Assembly: GCA_026874595.1 (NCBI GenBank)
Contig: CM049318.1
Coordinates: 62,034,250-62,098,249 of the forward strand
Reading direction: 5' to 3'
From: Sipunculus nudus
Taxonomy: Eukaryota; Annelida; Sipuncula; Golfingiida; Sipunculidae
Length of the DNA stretch: 64,000 nt
The position numbers and the translations under genes are program-made. Under the pieces are notes generated by a model. That model made no database searches. It worked only from the letters and a program-made list of their open reading frames with translations, and was not told the DNA's origin. Position 1 is the stretch's first letter; each line of letters opens with the position of its first letter. Positions 1 through 12,010 of the stretch are shown here, piece by piece.

Positions 1-232
1 ACGTCTCCCTTACCCAGAGGTCGGGTCTCTGTCTAACAAGAACGCGGCTTCGCTTGCATTTCGGCATTGTGGACGTTCAACTCTTCAAGTTTCATTTTCA
101 TTGCTTTTTCTTATTTCCAGCACTCAAGAATAAAAGAACTGCCAAGGATTCAGTTGGACTTGTATTTTTTTTTTATTTCTGTCAAAAATAGATTGTCCTG
201 TATAGGATAGCTACTAATAATAACACTTATAA

Positions 233-302
233 TGTCTCTCTATCTGTCTGTCTATCTGTCTGTCTCTCTGTCTGTCTGACTGTCTATCTGTTTGTCTGTC
301 TA
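233..302. repeat. TCTG/TCTA microsatellite
   Basis: A 70-base run of TCTG and TCTA tetramers. The rest of 1-444 shows no gene. It looks like the end of an upstream copy of the composite repeat that follows, because the same TCTGTCTG phrase recurs within those copies. Confidence 0.85.
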
Positions 303-443
303 CTCATTTGCGACTTTTTCAGCATAACCACACAAAATTGTGCTTCTGTTTCCGCCATAAATGGGGTAATTCATTTGAACAGTTCCAAATGTAACCTGAC
401 TGTCTCCTGTATTTTGTCTCCTAGTTTGACTTTCTTATTTCCG

Positions 444-2030
444 CTTCCGGCAAGCGTTCGACCTCTGGTCGTCTAGTTTGTTTGTTTATTTGTTTGTCTG
501 TGGACTCTCTACAGGCCACAATTTTACAGGAATTGCTTTCAAACTCACACAGCTGGTCAAAAATCAAAATATCAGGAAGCCTATTGTTTTTGGGCAATAT
601 AGGTCAAAGGTCAAGGTCAAGGTCATCAAAAGTATACAAAACGGTTTTTTCTTCATATCTTTGTTACTATTAGTGGTATTTTCTTCAAACATAGCTCATT
701 TTAAACGTCATTCCCAGGCTTTTCTTCTGGTGTGTAGCTCTTTCAAATATGCCGTAACCATGGTTACGCATTCTGGGGAAAAGTCATGATATTCTGAAAT
801 AAGGGGTCTTATTTTTCTAACTTTGTCAGTTTTAAAGCTAGAGAGGTCTAGTTTTTTGCATCAGGTAGCATTTAACAAGTACTGCAAGATTTTATTAAAA
901 GTCTCGCGATATCTCGGATAATATCTCGTCAAACGAGATATTTCGAGATTTCAGTAATCTTGCCCTGGAGGTCACAGTTTTGCAGGAATCTTTTTGAAAC
1001 TGACATATCGTAAGTCCTACACTATTATCTCGAAAACATTTTTCCATTTTTTTAATGCAGCCGCTAGGTGGCGAATGCAAACCTCCCCAACATATCATGT
1101 TTTGGCCATATCTCCAAAACTGTAAGCCTCAATTACATAAACTATAGCTTATTTTCTTCCTCTGAGTCTTTTCAAAATCCTGGTGGAGTCATTTTGACTC
1201 AATCTTGAGTCACTTTGTCGGTGTGTCCGTCTGTTTCTCAGTTGTCCTCAAATTCGCCTGCTTACCGGTTCTTGCGTCTCACATATAGCATTCTACAGGC
1301 CACAGTTTGGAAGAATCCTTTTAAAACTATTACATCTTATGTCTTACACTAATATCTCGAAACGGATTTTTCATTTTCCAGAATTGGCCGCTAGGGGCCG
1401 GTGCACTCAAACTTGCACAACATATCAATTTTTAGCCATATCTCCAAAACTATAATTCTCATTTACATATACTATAGCTTATTTTCTTCCTCTGGGTCTT
1501 TCCAAAAACCTGGTGTATTCATTTGGTCTCAATCTTGAGTCACTTTGTCTGTGTGTCCGTCTGTTTGTCAGTTTTCCTCAAATTGGCCTCCTTGCTGGTT
1601 CTTGCGTCTCAAATATAGCATTTTACGGGCCACAGTTTTTCAGGAATCCTTTTGAAACTGGTACGTCTTATGTGTTACAATAATATCTCGAAATTTATTT
1701 TTCATTTCTCGGATACCGACACCAGGGGGCGCTGCACCTTAACCTCCAAAACATATCATATTTTGGCCATATCTCCAAAATTATAAACCTTACCTACATA
1801 AACTGTCGCTTATTTTGCTCCTCTTTACCTTCGGCATTTTTGTCTAGTAATCTGTCATCACAGCTGTGTCAGAATGTCTGTCTGTTCGTCTTTTGTTTTC
1901 AGCTTTGTCTGCTTGCTTATTGTTTTGTCTGATATGTCATTCTACAGGGCACAACTTCTCAGCAAACGCTCAGAGGGTTATTAAAATGATAGAAAACTGA
2001 CAATATGTTCTGTCTGTTTGTCATTTTAAC
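444..2030 (+). repeat. Composite satellite-like repeat A, copy 1
   Basis: First of three head-to-tail copies. Each copy opens with a CTTCCGGCAAGCG...GGTCGTCTAG phrase (444-475). A module with AGGTCA direct repeats (601-625) and the palindrome GTAACCATGGTTAC (754-767) follows, then the inverted repeat ATATCTCG-5-CGAGATAT (921-941), then ~330-bp units that begin near CTTGAGTCACTTTGTC (about 1198 and 1535). Each 330-bp unit carries a CTCF-like GGCCGCTAGGGGGCGCTG variant. No coding potential is seen; short open frames are incidental. The family is described only from internal comparison and I cannot name it. Confidence 0.85.
1714..1734 (+). promoter_or_regulatory. CTCF-like motif in repeat A
   Basis: The core ACACCAGGGGGCGCTGC closely resembles the bilaterian CTCF consensus CCACCAGGGGGCGCTA. 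It sits at the equivalent place in a 330-bp unit. Binding is inferred from the motif only. Confidence 0.45.
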
Positions 2031-3401
2031 TTCCGGCAAGCGCTCGACCTCTGGTCGTCTAGTTGGTCTGTTTGTCTGTCTGTTCCCTCTCTACAGGTCA
2101 CAATTTTGCAGCAAACGCTTTCAAACTTACACAGTTCATGGAAAATTTAAAATGACAGGAGCCTGTTGTTTTTGGCCAATACAGGTCAAAGGTCAAAATA
2201 AAGGTCATCAAAAGTATACAAAAGTATATATTTTCATCATATCTTTGTCACCATTAGTGATATCTGCTTCAACTTTAGCTCAATTTAATCGTCATTCCAA
2301 GGCCTTTCTTTGTTGTGTAGTTGCCTAAAATTTACCGTAACCATGGTTACAAATTTTGGGAAAAAATTCATAATATTCTGAAATAAGGGGTCTTTTTTTT
2401 CTAACTTTGTCAGTTTTAAAGCTAGAGAGGTCTAACTTTTTGCACCAGGTAGCATACGAGCAGGGCTATTTGATTCTATTAAAGTCTCGCAATATCTCGT
2501 ACAATATCTCGTCAAATGAGATATTTCGAGATTTCATTCATCTTGCTCTTGAGGCCACAGTATTGCGGGAATCTATTTGAAACTGACATATCGTAAGTCC
2601 AACACTAGTTTCTCAAAACTGTTTTTTCATTTTTTTTTAATCGGCCGCCAGAGGGCGCTGGATGAAGACCTCCCCAACAAATCATGTTTTGGCCGTATCT
2701 TCAAAATTATAAGCGTCAATTACACAAACAATAGCTTATTTTCTTCCTTGGAGTCTTCTGCGTATCCTGGTGTAGTCATCTTGACTCAATCTTGAGTCAC
2801 TTTGTCAGTGTGTCCGTCTGTTTGTCAGTTGTCATCAAATTTGCCTGATAGCTGATTTTTGAAAGAATCCTTTTGAAACTATTACATCTGATGTCCTACA
2901 CTTATATCTCGAAACAAATTTGTCCATTTCCGGATATGGCGGTGATCTAAAACCTTCACATAATATCATTTTTTGGCCATATCTGCAAAACTATAAATCT
3001 CAATTACATAAACTATAGCTTATTTTCTTTCCCTGAGGTTTCTCCATAAAATGATAAAGTCATCTGGTCTCAATCTTTGGACAATTTGTCAGTATGTTTG
3101 TCTGTTTGTCAGTTGTCCTCAATTTCGCCTGCTTCCTGGTTCTTGCGTCTCACATGTAGCATTCTACTGGCCACAGTTTTGCAGGGATCACTTTATAACT
3201 TCACTTGTCATATATTGTAATGATATCTTGAAGTCCTATGTTTATTATTTAAATTAGTCAAAGGTCAAGGTCAAGGTGATCAAAACATATTAAAATCTTA
3301 TTTCCTTTAGAACTTTGTTAATATTGGTCCCATCTTTACAAACTATGGCTTATTCTCTTTCATTTAGACATTGCTCATTCATCTGACTAACATTACGTCA
3401 T
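2031..3401 (+). repeat. Composite satellite-like repeat A, copy 2
   Basis: Second head-to-tail copy, about 1.37 kb. It opens with the same TTCCGGCAAGCGCTCGACC phrase, has AGGTCA repeats at 2183-2195, the palindrome at 2337-2350, a near-perfect ATATCTCG inverted repeat near 2505-2525, and 330-bp units starting about 2783 and 3068. The period differs from copy 1, which points to a variable number or truncation of the internal units. No gene. Confidence 0.82.
2641..2662 (+). promoter_or_regulatory. CTCF-like motif in repeat A
   Basis: The core GGCCGCCAGAGGGCGCTGG fits the known CTCF core (CCGCCAGAGGGCGCTG type). It has the same orientation and relative position as the other unit copies. Confidence 0.45.
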
Positions 3402-4136
3402 TTCCGGCAAGCGCGTGACCTCTGGTCATCTAGTCTGTCTGTTCTCTCTCTACAGGTCGCAATTTTACAGCAATCGCCTTCAAACTTACACAGTTTATGG
3501 AAACTTTAAAATGGCAGGAGCCTATTGTTTTTGGTCAATACAGGTCAAAGTTCAAGGTCAAAGTCATCCAAAGTATACAAAACGATTTTTTCTTCATATC
3601 TGTATTACTATTAGTCGTATCTACTTCACCAGTAGCTCATTTTAATCGTCATTCCAAGGCCTGTCTTCTGGGATGTAGCTGACTCAATTTGTAACCATGG
3701 TAACGCATTTTTGGGGAAAAGTGCTGATATTTGAAAATAAGTGGTCTTATTATTCTAACTTTGTCAGTTTTAAAGCTACAGAGGTGTAGTTTTTGGCATA
3801 AGGTAGCATTCAATTAGTACTTAAAGGTCGCATTCAAGTCTCGCATATCTCGTTATAATATCTCTTCAAACGAGATATTTCGAGATTTTATTCATCTTGC
3901 CCTGGAGGCCACAGTGTTGCAGGATTCTTTTTGAAAGTGACATATCTCAAGTCAAACACAGGTATCTCGAATTTTTTTTTTTTTTCATTTTTTTAATACG
4001 GCCGCTTGGGAGCGCTGGATGCACACCTCCTCAACGTATCATGTTTTGGTAATATCTCCAAAATTATAAGCCTCAATTACATAAACTATAGCTTATTTTC
4101 TTCCTCCAAGTCTTCTCCATGATCTGGTTTAGTCAT

Positions 4137-4935
4137 TGTAACGGAACCTAATATAAACAGATTATGTATGCGTGATGAACACAAATTCTGTAACGGAGAT
4201 AAAAAAATCAGATTCTGTATCACTAGGCAGCATAAAATGTCTAGGGGAATGAATAAAGAAGTCAGTGTTTTTTTGTTAACAAATAACTATAATTTATTTT
4301 TAAAACAACCCTAACAATACAATACACTAAATCAATACGATTATACAGTAAAACAGCGGTATAGCAACAAGTCAATACAATCACACAGAAAATAATGTGC
4401 ACAGTACCTGGATACCAACACCGTCAAAACGATAAATTACTCTCGGAGAATGACAGTCCAGTGCAAAGCTCTTGTAACAATCCAGAAAGTAAAGTATAGT
4501 CCAAATGCATAAAATCCAGGAGAAAGTCTTCGAAAATCTATAATTGCCGCATTCGTCAGATAAGGTCCTAGAAACTGACACACGCTTCTGCGTCCCCTGG
4601 AATCTGCTCTGCTGCTCTCTCTGTCCGTTCTAAAACACAGCCACTTTATATACCTTCACACCTCAAGCCGAGAATTTTCCACTTCTCGAACAGTCTTAAG
4701 GATCCTGCACAACACAGTAAACACGCGCTTCAGGAATTCTCGAGAAAAACAACGCTGTGTATCCCTACATACCAGGCTCATCACGTGACCTCGGCATGGC
4801 GTGAAAATCCAAGGCTAACATGACAACGAGTGTTCAACCAGTACGGATTAAACATAGAATGTAACAAACGGCCCGGTAAAGGCGCCACAACACGAGTAAC
4901 GCCCGCGCCACACAATAAAAAGAGCACCTGTAACA
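4137..4935 (-). mobile_element. Solo LTR (799 bp) inserted in repeat A
   Basis: The segment starts TGTAACGG and ends CTGTAACA, so it has TG...CA termini. It is flanked by the 4-bp duplication TCAT (4133-4136 and 4936-4939). Removing it restores the uninterrupted repeat-A phrase seen at 2770-2800 (TAGTCATCTTGACTCAATC type). On the minus strand there is a TATATAAAG box (near 4644) followed by a downstream AATAAA (near 4295), the expected promoter and polyadenylation order for an LTR. No internal gag-pol is present, so it is a solo LTR. Gypsy or BEL assignment cannot be made. Confidence 0.8.
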
Positions 4936-5458
4936 TCATCTTGTTTCAATCTTGTGTCACTTTGTCAGTGTGTCTGTCTGTTAGTCAGTTGTCCTCAAAT
5001 TCGCCTGCTTGCTCTTGCGTCTCACATATAGCATTCTACAGGCCACAATTTTGAAAGAATCCTTTTGAAACTATTACATCTTATGCCTTACACTAATATC
5101 TCGAAATGTATTTTTCATTTTCCGGAAATGGCCGCTCGGGGGCGCTGCACACGACCCTCCTCAACATATCATTCTTCAGCCATATCTCCATAACTATAAT
5201 CCTCAATTTCTGAAACTATGGCATACTTTGTTCCTCTTGGTCTTTTCCATAACCTGAGTAAGTCATCTGGTCTCATCCTTGTGTTACCTTGTCAGTGTGT
5301 CTGTATGTTTGTCAGTTGTCCTCAAATTCGCCTGCTTGTTGGTTCTTGCGTCTCACATATTGCATTTTACAGGCCACAGTTTTGAAAGAATCCTTTTGGA
5401 CCTAGTACATATTATGTTTTACACTAATAACTCGAAACGTATTTTTTATTTTCCGGGT

Positions 5459-5480
5459 ATGGCCGCTAGGGGGCGCTGCA
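5459..5480 (+). promoter_or_regulatory. CTCF-like motif in repeat A
   Basis: ATGGCCGCTAGGGGGCGCTG matches about 16 of 19 positions of the common CTCF consensus by eye. An almost identical copy lies at 39,181-39,202, and diverged copies at 1061, 1384, 4001, 5128 and 5789. Confidence 0.45.
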
Positions 5481-6160
5481 CTCGACCCTCACCTACATAT
5501 AATTTTTTAGCAATATCTCCATAACTATAAACCCCAATTACAGAAACTATGGCTTATTTTCTTCCTCTGGTTCTTCCTAATAACCTGAGTACATCAACTG
5601 GTCTCATTCTTGTGTCACTTTGTCAGTATGTCTGTCTGTTTGTTAGTTTTCCTCAAATTCAACTGCTTGCTGGTTCTTGCATCTCTCACTTGGCATTCAA
5701 CAGGCCAGAGATTTTGAGGAATCCTTTTAAAACTGGGACATCTTTTGTCATACACTAATATCTCGAAACGCATTTGTCGTCTTCAGGATATGTTCGCTAG
5801 AGGGCGCTGCAGTCGAACTCCCCCAATAAAATATTATTTTGCCATATCTCCAAAACTACAAACCGCAATTACATAAATTATAACTCATTTTCTTCCTCTC
5901 ATCCTTCTCCATAACCAGGTAAAGTCATCTGGTGTCAATCTTGTCTAACATTTTCAGTATGTCTGTCTGTTCGTCATTTGATGTCAGCTTTGTCTGCCTG
6001 CTTGTTCTTTTGTCTGATATGTCATTCTACGGGGCACAACTTCTCAGCAATGGCCCTGGGAACCATTCCATTGATAGAAAACCGACAGTATCTTCTCTCT
6101 GTCCGTCTGTCTGTCATTCAAATTTCCGGCAAGCGTTCAACCTATGGTCGTCTAGTTTTT

Positions 6161-7430
6161 AAATATTTAAGAACAGACAAAGAGATGGAAAACAAAACAA
6201 ACAACTTTAATGTCCATTCTACTGAGACAGGAAAATAATAAACAAATATTTGCATTAGACCGTTGTTTTTTTTTCTGTTGTTAAGTCATTTTTTTAAGTT
6301 GATTAATTTTACTATATATTTACAGTATATCATATATACGTGTATCTGAATATTTGAATTGATTCACAAATCTAAATTGCATCAACATTTATACTTAATT
6401 TAGTCAGGTTACATCACATTATGCACATAGATATATTTCTTTTTTTATAATTTTTTTTTTAATTTTCAAAGCAATAAATTTATGAAAATAACATTCCAGA
6501 ATTCACAATTTTAAACTGCACTTCTATTTATCCATGATTTGTTTCATATATTATCAAATTATGCCTACTGATGGGTTAAATTATATTTTGTTGAATTATT
6601 TAAAAGGAAATAATGTCTTAAACATGCTACATCAGAACAACGTGGCATCCCTGGATTACTTCTTAAATTAATATTTCAAGAAAAGTTTTGCACGTTGGAT
6701 CAAAAACAACTTTACATTTAAAGAAGTACAGTTGACAATAACAAACAATGTATTGCAATATAATTGGTGATGGTGGTGGTGAGGGGGGGGGGGGGGACTG
6801 GGGGGGGGGGTGTTAGGGTAGGACCCATGAGAATAAGTGTATGTTTATTACAGCAGGGGTGTTCTGCCAGTGCTGCATCACTAATAAGGTTACCTAGGCA
6901 AGGCTGTAGTGAACAAGAGTGGGGTCTTGGATATACAAAATGCAAACACATTATAAAAACTTCAATAATTAGAATAATTTTTAAGCTTTTACTTTCAAAT
7001 TTCAGAATTCAACAGATTAAATCCACATGTATCCCGGCTGTGAAAATCAAATTAAATATACTTAGGAGAAAAAACTTGCCATGGTCAAATATTGGCAAAA
7101 TTTAATATACTGATTTTATATTTTTGCTTATATTTAAAAAAAATTAAAAGATTATGGTCTAATTTGTGGTATACAATTAAATTTTGATTAATAAAAGTTA
7201 TATTACTGAAAAAAGTCCCTAGCTTTAACATTTTTTTGTGTTAAGTGACCAAATATTTTTCCTGATTTTTTAAAAAGTGCAATATGTTTGGGCCCATAAC
7301 TTTTTTAAATTATATAATACAGACCTAATAATATGAGGAAAAACAGATGAATGGTTTGCTATTAGGCAGACCTGAAGTGTGAAAATAGGTTTTAAATAAA
7401 AAAAAATGAGGCTTTTCCTTTATTTCTCAA
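6161..7430. other. AT-rich stretch without recognised gene
   Basis: I see no convincing coding region. The only notable item is a G-rich tract at 6783-6810 (two G runs of about 14 and 10 separated by ACT). The 113-residue open frame across it begins in the G run as poly-glycine and has no recognisable domain. Confidence 0.6.
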
Positions 7431-7620
7431 AGGAATGAAGTCGCAAAGACCCAGTTTTTGGCTTGGTAGGAGATCTAGGGGACATCTAACATTATGCCGA
7501 ATTTTGGATTCCCAGGTCTGACGGTTTCAAAACGTGCCACATCTACGAACGGACGGACAGACGGAAGGACGACGGACAATGGACCACGACTATAGTTCAG
7601 ATGACTTATAGTACGCATAG
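7431..7620. repeat. Dispersed repeat end with GGACGGACAG tail
   Basis: Contains a phrase of the type GATTCCCAGGTCTGACGG followed by ACGGACGGACAGACGGAAGG. Such tails are common at the ends of short dispersed repeats in molluscan genomes (knowledge). The adjoining 7,620-7,860 has no recognised gene. Confidence 0.45.
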
Positions 7621-7864
7621 AAATATAAAGAAATGCACACACAAATACAGGAAAATACAGCCAAAAATACCGGTCAAAAGGACGTTTACGTGACTTTTTT
7701 CCACAACTTCCGCTTATTTCGCGCCAGGAGAACGCGAACAGTCGCACGTGAAATCGCGTGAAGACGAAGAGGAATGCGGACATCCCTGAATACGTTTATA
7801 AATATGACGTCCTGAAATCGTGGCCTCTATTTCATCCAGTCGCACAACGTGTGATCGAGGGTCC

Positions 7865-8640
7865 TTTCATGGTCTGCTCATCTGACTGCAAGTCATCTGA
7901 GCTATATAGCGATCACTCATTGTCCGTCGTCTGTCCGTCCGGTCGTCCGTTATCAAGGCACAAATCGTAACGCTGACCCAGAAACTTCCAAGTAAATACC
8001 CATAGAGGTGCATAATAAATCTTCTTTTGAAACCAGAATTTCGGTCTCTATCACCCATATCCTCCGAGCGAAGGAACCCCCAAAAATAATTAAAATTTGA
8101 TACAAAAGTTCCAGTATCTTACTAACTAATGCATCGATTGCCATGATTCGTTGCATGCATATTGAGTGTTTCATCAGTTATTTCAGACTGGTGGCACCAT
8201 CTGTTTTTTTTCGAATGTTTAAACATTTTTTCTGTATTTTGAGACCTTTTGAGATTAAGCGGTCGTGCGTTAACAAAGCACAAATCGTACATAATGGACC
8301 TAAATCCTCTAACTTGATATCCAGAAAGGTCCTTTGAAAAATTCCTTTGGAACCCTGAAGTTAGGTTTTTGTTTCCCTTCCAGCTATAGGGTTCATAAGT
8401 TGCCCGCAGAATAATTTAAGATAAAATGATACGAAACCTCTAGTCTGATTGAATAACAGAATAATTAAATAACAATTGCATTGATCGACACGAGTCTTCT
8501 GCCCCATGAGTTCCTGCAGGCAGATAGTGCCACCTGTATTTTTTTTCGAAATTTTTACACATTTTTTTCTCTATTTTTGAGAATGAAGTAGTCTGGTTGT
8601 TTGGTTTTAATAGGCCACAACTGTAAAAGTTTGACTTAGA
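7865..8640 (+). repeat. Repeat family B, diverged copies
   Basis: Two diverged units related to the tandem array at 52,130-54,850. They share CATCTGAGCTATA...GCGATCACTC, TCCGTC repeats, GGCACAAATCGTAAC, and GGTGGCACCA(T/C)CTGT followed by a T-rich stretch and TTTTGAGACCTTT. Similarity to the 52-kb units is clear by eye but far from identical. No gene. Confidence 0.7.
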
Positions 8641-8699
8641 ATTTTCTAACTATACAATCAGGGAGGACAGAGGCTAATTTCCTTGGAAAGTGACCTATA

Positions 8700-9140
8700 T
8701 TCTGCATGATATGTGAAAGAACATTATTTTAGCATCCTATAGGACAGATTTGCGTGATTGGTTACAATTTGACCGAAAATTTTCTAATTTCATTAAGATC
8801 CAGAGAGGATCCTGTAAAAGTTTCTTAGAAATCTGAAATATTGTTACTGTGACCTAAATTGTGCAAGCGGGGTGAAAGCACATGATTTTAACACTCTGTT
8901 AGTCAGATGGACACAAATGGTCGCAGCTGGAATTAGAATAAAGTCACTGTGACCTATTTCTAAGGTCTTTTGGCAAAATGCATGATTTTCAGCACGCTGG
9001 GAGTAATTTATCCATTGTTCTAGGTTCCTTGAATTCAGCTGAGCGCCATTGCACTCGGGCCACTTTTTGGTTGCAGCTGTTAGTACTTGGTCATAGTTTT
9101 GGCTTCACTTACATAGGACATCTCGTGAAAGGTCACAAGT
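8700..9140 (+). repeat. Repeat E, uninterrupted copy
   Basis: The reverse complement of this region matches 47,480-47,567 joined to 50,271-50,560. Shared phrases include ATAAAGTCACTGTGACCTA, GGCAAAATGCATGATTTT and GGTTCCTTGAATTCA. This copy lacks the 2.7-kb transposon found in the other, so it is the empty-site paralogue. No gene; 9,140-9,640 also shows none. Confidence 0.75.
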
Positions 9141-9639
9141 CTATGTTCACTTTAGTAAAAACTGTTTTATGAGAGATATAAAAGAAAAACATGAAATTAC
9201 AAATAGTTGTTGCAAGGTGCCTATAGAGTTTTATGTATGTGCATTCATGGCCTATATTTTATGCAGTTACATGAGCATAATTATCAGATTGTGTGTGTTT
9301 GCGTGTGTGCGCGTTACTTATCAGCCAGATTTCTGACCATGCACTTCCCTTACTTTCTTAAAATTGAATTAAACATCCAGCATTACAAACCCGTAGAATG
9401 CCATCAGTATCGTAAAATGAATGAGGTCTCGATCAGATCCATTCATAATGAACTTAGGACAATGGACATTGTAGGCCATCTTAATGTAGGTGATCTAGCC
9501 GATCCGAATATAAATTATTCCATATGTAAATATCATATGTTCACCAATGGATAAACATATGCCACTACAAAAAATATCGCATAATATATAAAAGCAAAAA
9601 AAAAATCTTAATGGATCACATTTGGCATAATGAGATCTA

Positions 9640-10275
9640 TCAAGTTCAGAATATGTATAAGTCACAAAATGATGAACTTTTGAATTAGCCACCGAGGAAA
9701 ATAACCCCAGGGCATACAACGTAATACCTAAGAAGTTAATACGCAATGCTAAAACCATGTATAATAAATCCCAGTTTCCAAAGTGCAAAAATAGTATTGG
9801 GCAAACTCGGCAAACAATAAAGGATATCACGCACAGGTCGAATTTTAAAATAAAATCCCAGACTATTTTAGTATCAAGCAAGAGCGAGTGGTCGATAAAT
9901 ATTCATAATGTTAAGAATCATAAATATTTTGGTGAAATAGGATGTCAAATGGCAGCTAATATACCTAATAAAGGAAACATATTTTTAGGTTATCTTAAAT
10001 AGCGTGGTACAACGGCTTTTTTGTTGAAGGCTGTTACAAACAGATTAAGACATAGCCTTACTACAAAATTAAGTTGTGGATATGAAGGGCTGTCCAATAA
10101 ATTGTTGAAAAGGCTCGAGCCCGTCATCAAGGTACCAATAAAAATAATTATCAATCAGCCCTGGCGCACTATCACATTCCCTGACAATATGAAAATTGCA
10201 AAAATACCCCTTTACGTGAGAAAAATGATACACATAAGAAAATTATTGTTCCGTTTCAATTTTACCTTCAATTAG
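9640..10275 (+). pseudogene. Decayed LINE: endonuclease-RT linker and start of RT
   Basis: Reading on the + strand across stops and frame changes gives linker sequence of CR1/Jockey type (AKTMYNKSQFPKCKNSIGQT region), then an RT entry resembling GYDGLSNKLLKRLEPVIKVP and FPDNMKIAKIPLY. In active elements this region positions the template for the reverse transcriptase. At least three frame breaks are needed, and the downstream RT palm (YADD) is absent from this fragment. It is a dead fragment. The clade is uncertain; CR1 or Jockey is my best reading. Confidence 0.6.
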
Positions 10276-10489
10276 AATCTGACCATTGAGATCGTTTTTG
10301 CGCCAGGATAGCTCGATCTTCTAACCTATTTACTCTATTAATAAAGCTTTGGCTTCCGTTTTACGAGTGCGTTCTTGATAGCGCCTGACTCGTCGCCTTA
10401 AGGCTACTATCTCTTTCACTTCTGGGTCGAAGTTTCACAGGTTTCTATTTTTAACTTCTCTCTCTGGAGCAACCGCATTGACGGCCTGA
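10276..10489 (-). pseudogene. Short inverted LINE fragment (Jockey-like linker)
   Basis: On the minus strand the translation gives a basic stretch around EVKEIVALRRRVRRYQERTR preceded by DITRCITQAVNAVAPEREV, which resembles the Arg-rich segment between endonuclease and RT in Jockey-like LINEs. It lies between two LINE fragments that read on the + strand, so the cluster has been rearranged. Small and uncertain. Confidence 0.4.
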
Positions 10490-10559
10490 GTGATACAACG
10501 TGTTATGTCTGTTGCGATGCAGTCTAACTATAAAGGTGTGATTACGTCAACAATTATTG

Positions 10560-12010
10560 ATGAAAATAAAACATTATTTAACCCTCTAAAAATCCAACCA
10601 CGGAAGACTGAAGACAACGCAGTACTAAGACCAGTGGGAGTTCTTAAACGGGCTCTTGCCAAATCCAAAGGCAAATCAGCTCCTGGTTAGGAGAAAATCT
10701 TACAGGATACTATAGAGAATGCCAGACCCCTGTCTAGGGAGAATCGCAAACCTATACACGCTATGCATTTCATGAGGATATTTCCCGATGGAATGGAAAC
10801 GGGCATAATATTAACCATCATCCCTAAACCTAGCAAGACAATGGACAAACCGACAAATTTTAAGCCTATCAGCTTTCTAACCCGCTTAAGCAAGCTATTT
10901 GAAAAAAAAGCCTTAAAACCGAATTACTACGTTCTTAGAAACTAGACCGGCCGAGCTGGGTGGCCATTTTTAATAATGAAGACCAATCAGGCTTTCGCTC
11001 CGGGAGGTCAACGTATGATCACGTATTCCCTCTCATACAGGCCATCATGAATGGTATGAAACGAAGACGACACACCTTAGCCACATTTCTCGACGTAGAA
11101 AAGGCCTTTGAAGCAGTATGGTCTGACGGTCTCCCCATTAAAGTTATGAGATCCCATCTGCGACATATACTGGTGAAATTTATCTCCTCATTCCTGACGG
11201 ATAGATCCCTTATGGTTTATAAAAAAAAAGTACAATATCTGAGCTGGGACTCCCCAGGGCTCAGTGCTGATCCCTTTACTCTTTATCATGTATTTTAGCG
11301 ACCTTCCGAAAACGGGACTAATGGTCAGCGTTTCATAATACGCAGACGACATAGCTATTTGGGCAACTGGTTCCAACGTTTGCTATTCACGCAACGCAGT
11401 CCAAGCCCAGCTCGACCACATAAGCAACTGCTGTACCACCTGGAGAATCAAACTAAACCCAACCAAAACACAAACGGTATTGTTTAGTAAAGCGTACAAA
11501 CCAAAATATTTCAAAACCTTAAAACTGTCAGGTGAGAATTTAAAAGAATCTGTCAGATTCATAGGTGTAATTTTTGACAAAAAATGCCTCTTTGCGCCCA
11601 CACATAGAGCATATAAGTGGAGTAGAATCAATGCTCTAAAGGTTGTGTGCTATAAGAAGGACGGACCTACACTGGAGACAGCTACATATCTATATAAACA
11701 ATGGATCCGCCCGGATCCATAGCTTTTAGTTGCAGCTAAGACACTCTTGTTTTAACTAGAAATTCAACAAAATAAAGCCCGAAGAGCCTTAAGAGTAAGT
11801 AGGTTCACTAAAACATCAGAACTAAGAGCTCAAAGAAACACACCGACTGTTAAAGACTACATGATAGAACAATCCTTCAACACATGCAAGAGGATAAAAT
11901 ATATAAACTCAATACAGATCTTCAACACTTCATTTACAAATGACCACAAGCATACAATAGCCAAAAATAAAATGAGTTTCTCCTCTGGACATAATCCTTC
12001 CACATCTTAT
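10560..12010 (+). pseudogene. Decayed Jockey-like reverse transcriptase
   Basis: The + strand translation follows RT motifs in order: KSKGKSAPG (motif 1), TNFKPISFLTRLSKLFEK (motif 2a), EDQSGFRSGRSTYDH, FLDVEKAFEAVW (motif A, catalytic Asp present), then after a frame change YADDIAIW near 11,338-11,361 (motif C), WRIKLNPTKTQTVLFSK and FIGVIFDKK. Several stops (for example after KSAPG at about 10,690 and at about 11,298) and frameshifts break it. In an intact element this protein would copy the LINE RNA by target-primed reverse transcription. It is a fossil. Confidence 0.75.

Larger units (their letters stand above)
3402..6160 (+). repeat. Composite satellite-like repeat A, copy 3 (interrupted by an LTR)
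   Basis: Third copy, opening at 3402 and closing with the next TTCCGGCAAGCG phrase at 6124-6155. It is longer than its neighbours because a 799-bp LTR is inserted at 4137-4935 and because it carries more 330-bp units (starts about 4947, 5271, 5602, 5934; spacings 324-332). Copy-specific CTCF-like motifs lie at 5128-5148, 5459-5480 and 5789-5810. No gene. Confidence 0.82.

Noticed and set aside
6764-7105. 113-residue open frame starting in a G run
   Set aside because: It begins with poly-glycine from a homopolymer tract and has no domain. The opposite strand is equally open.
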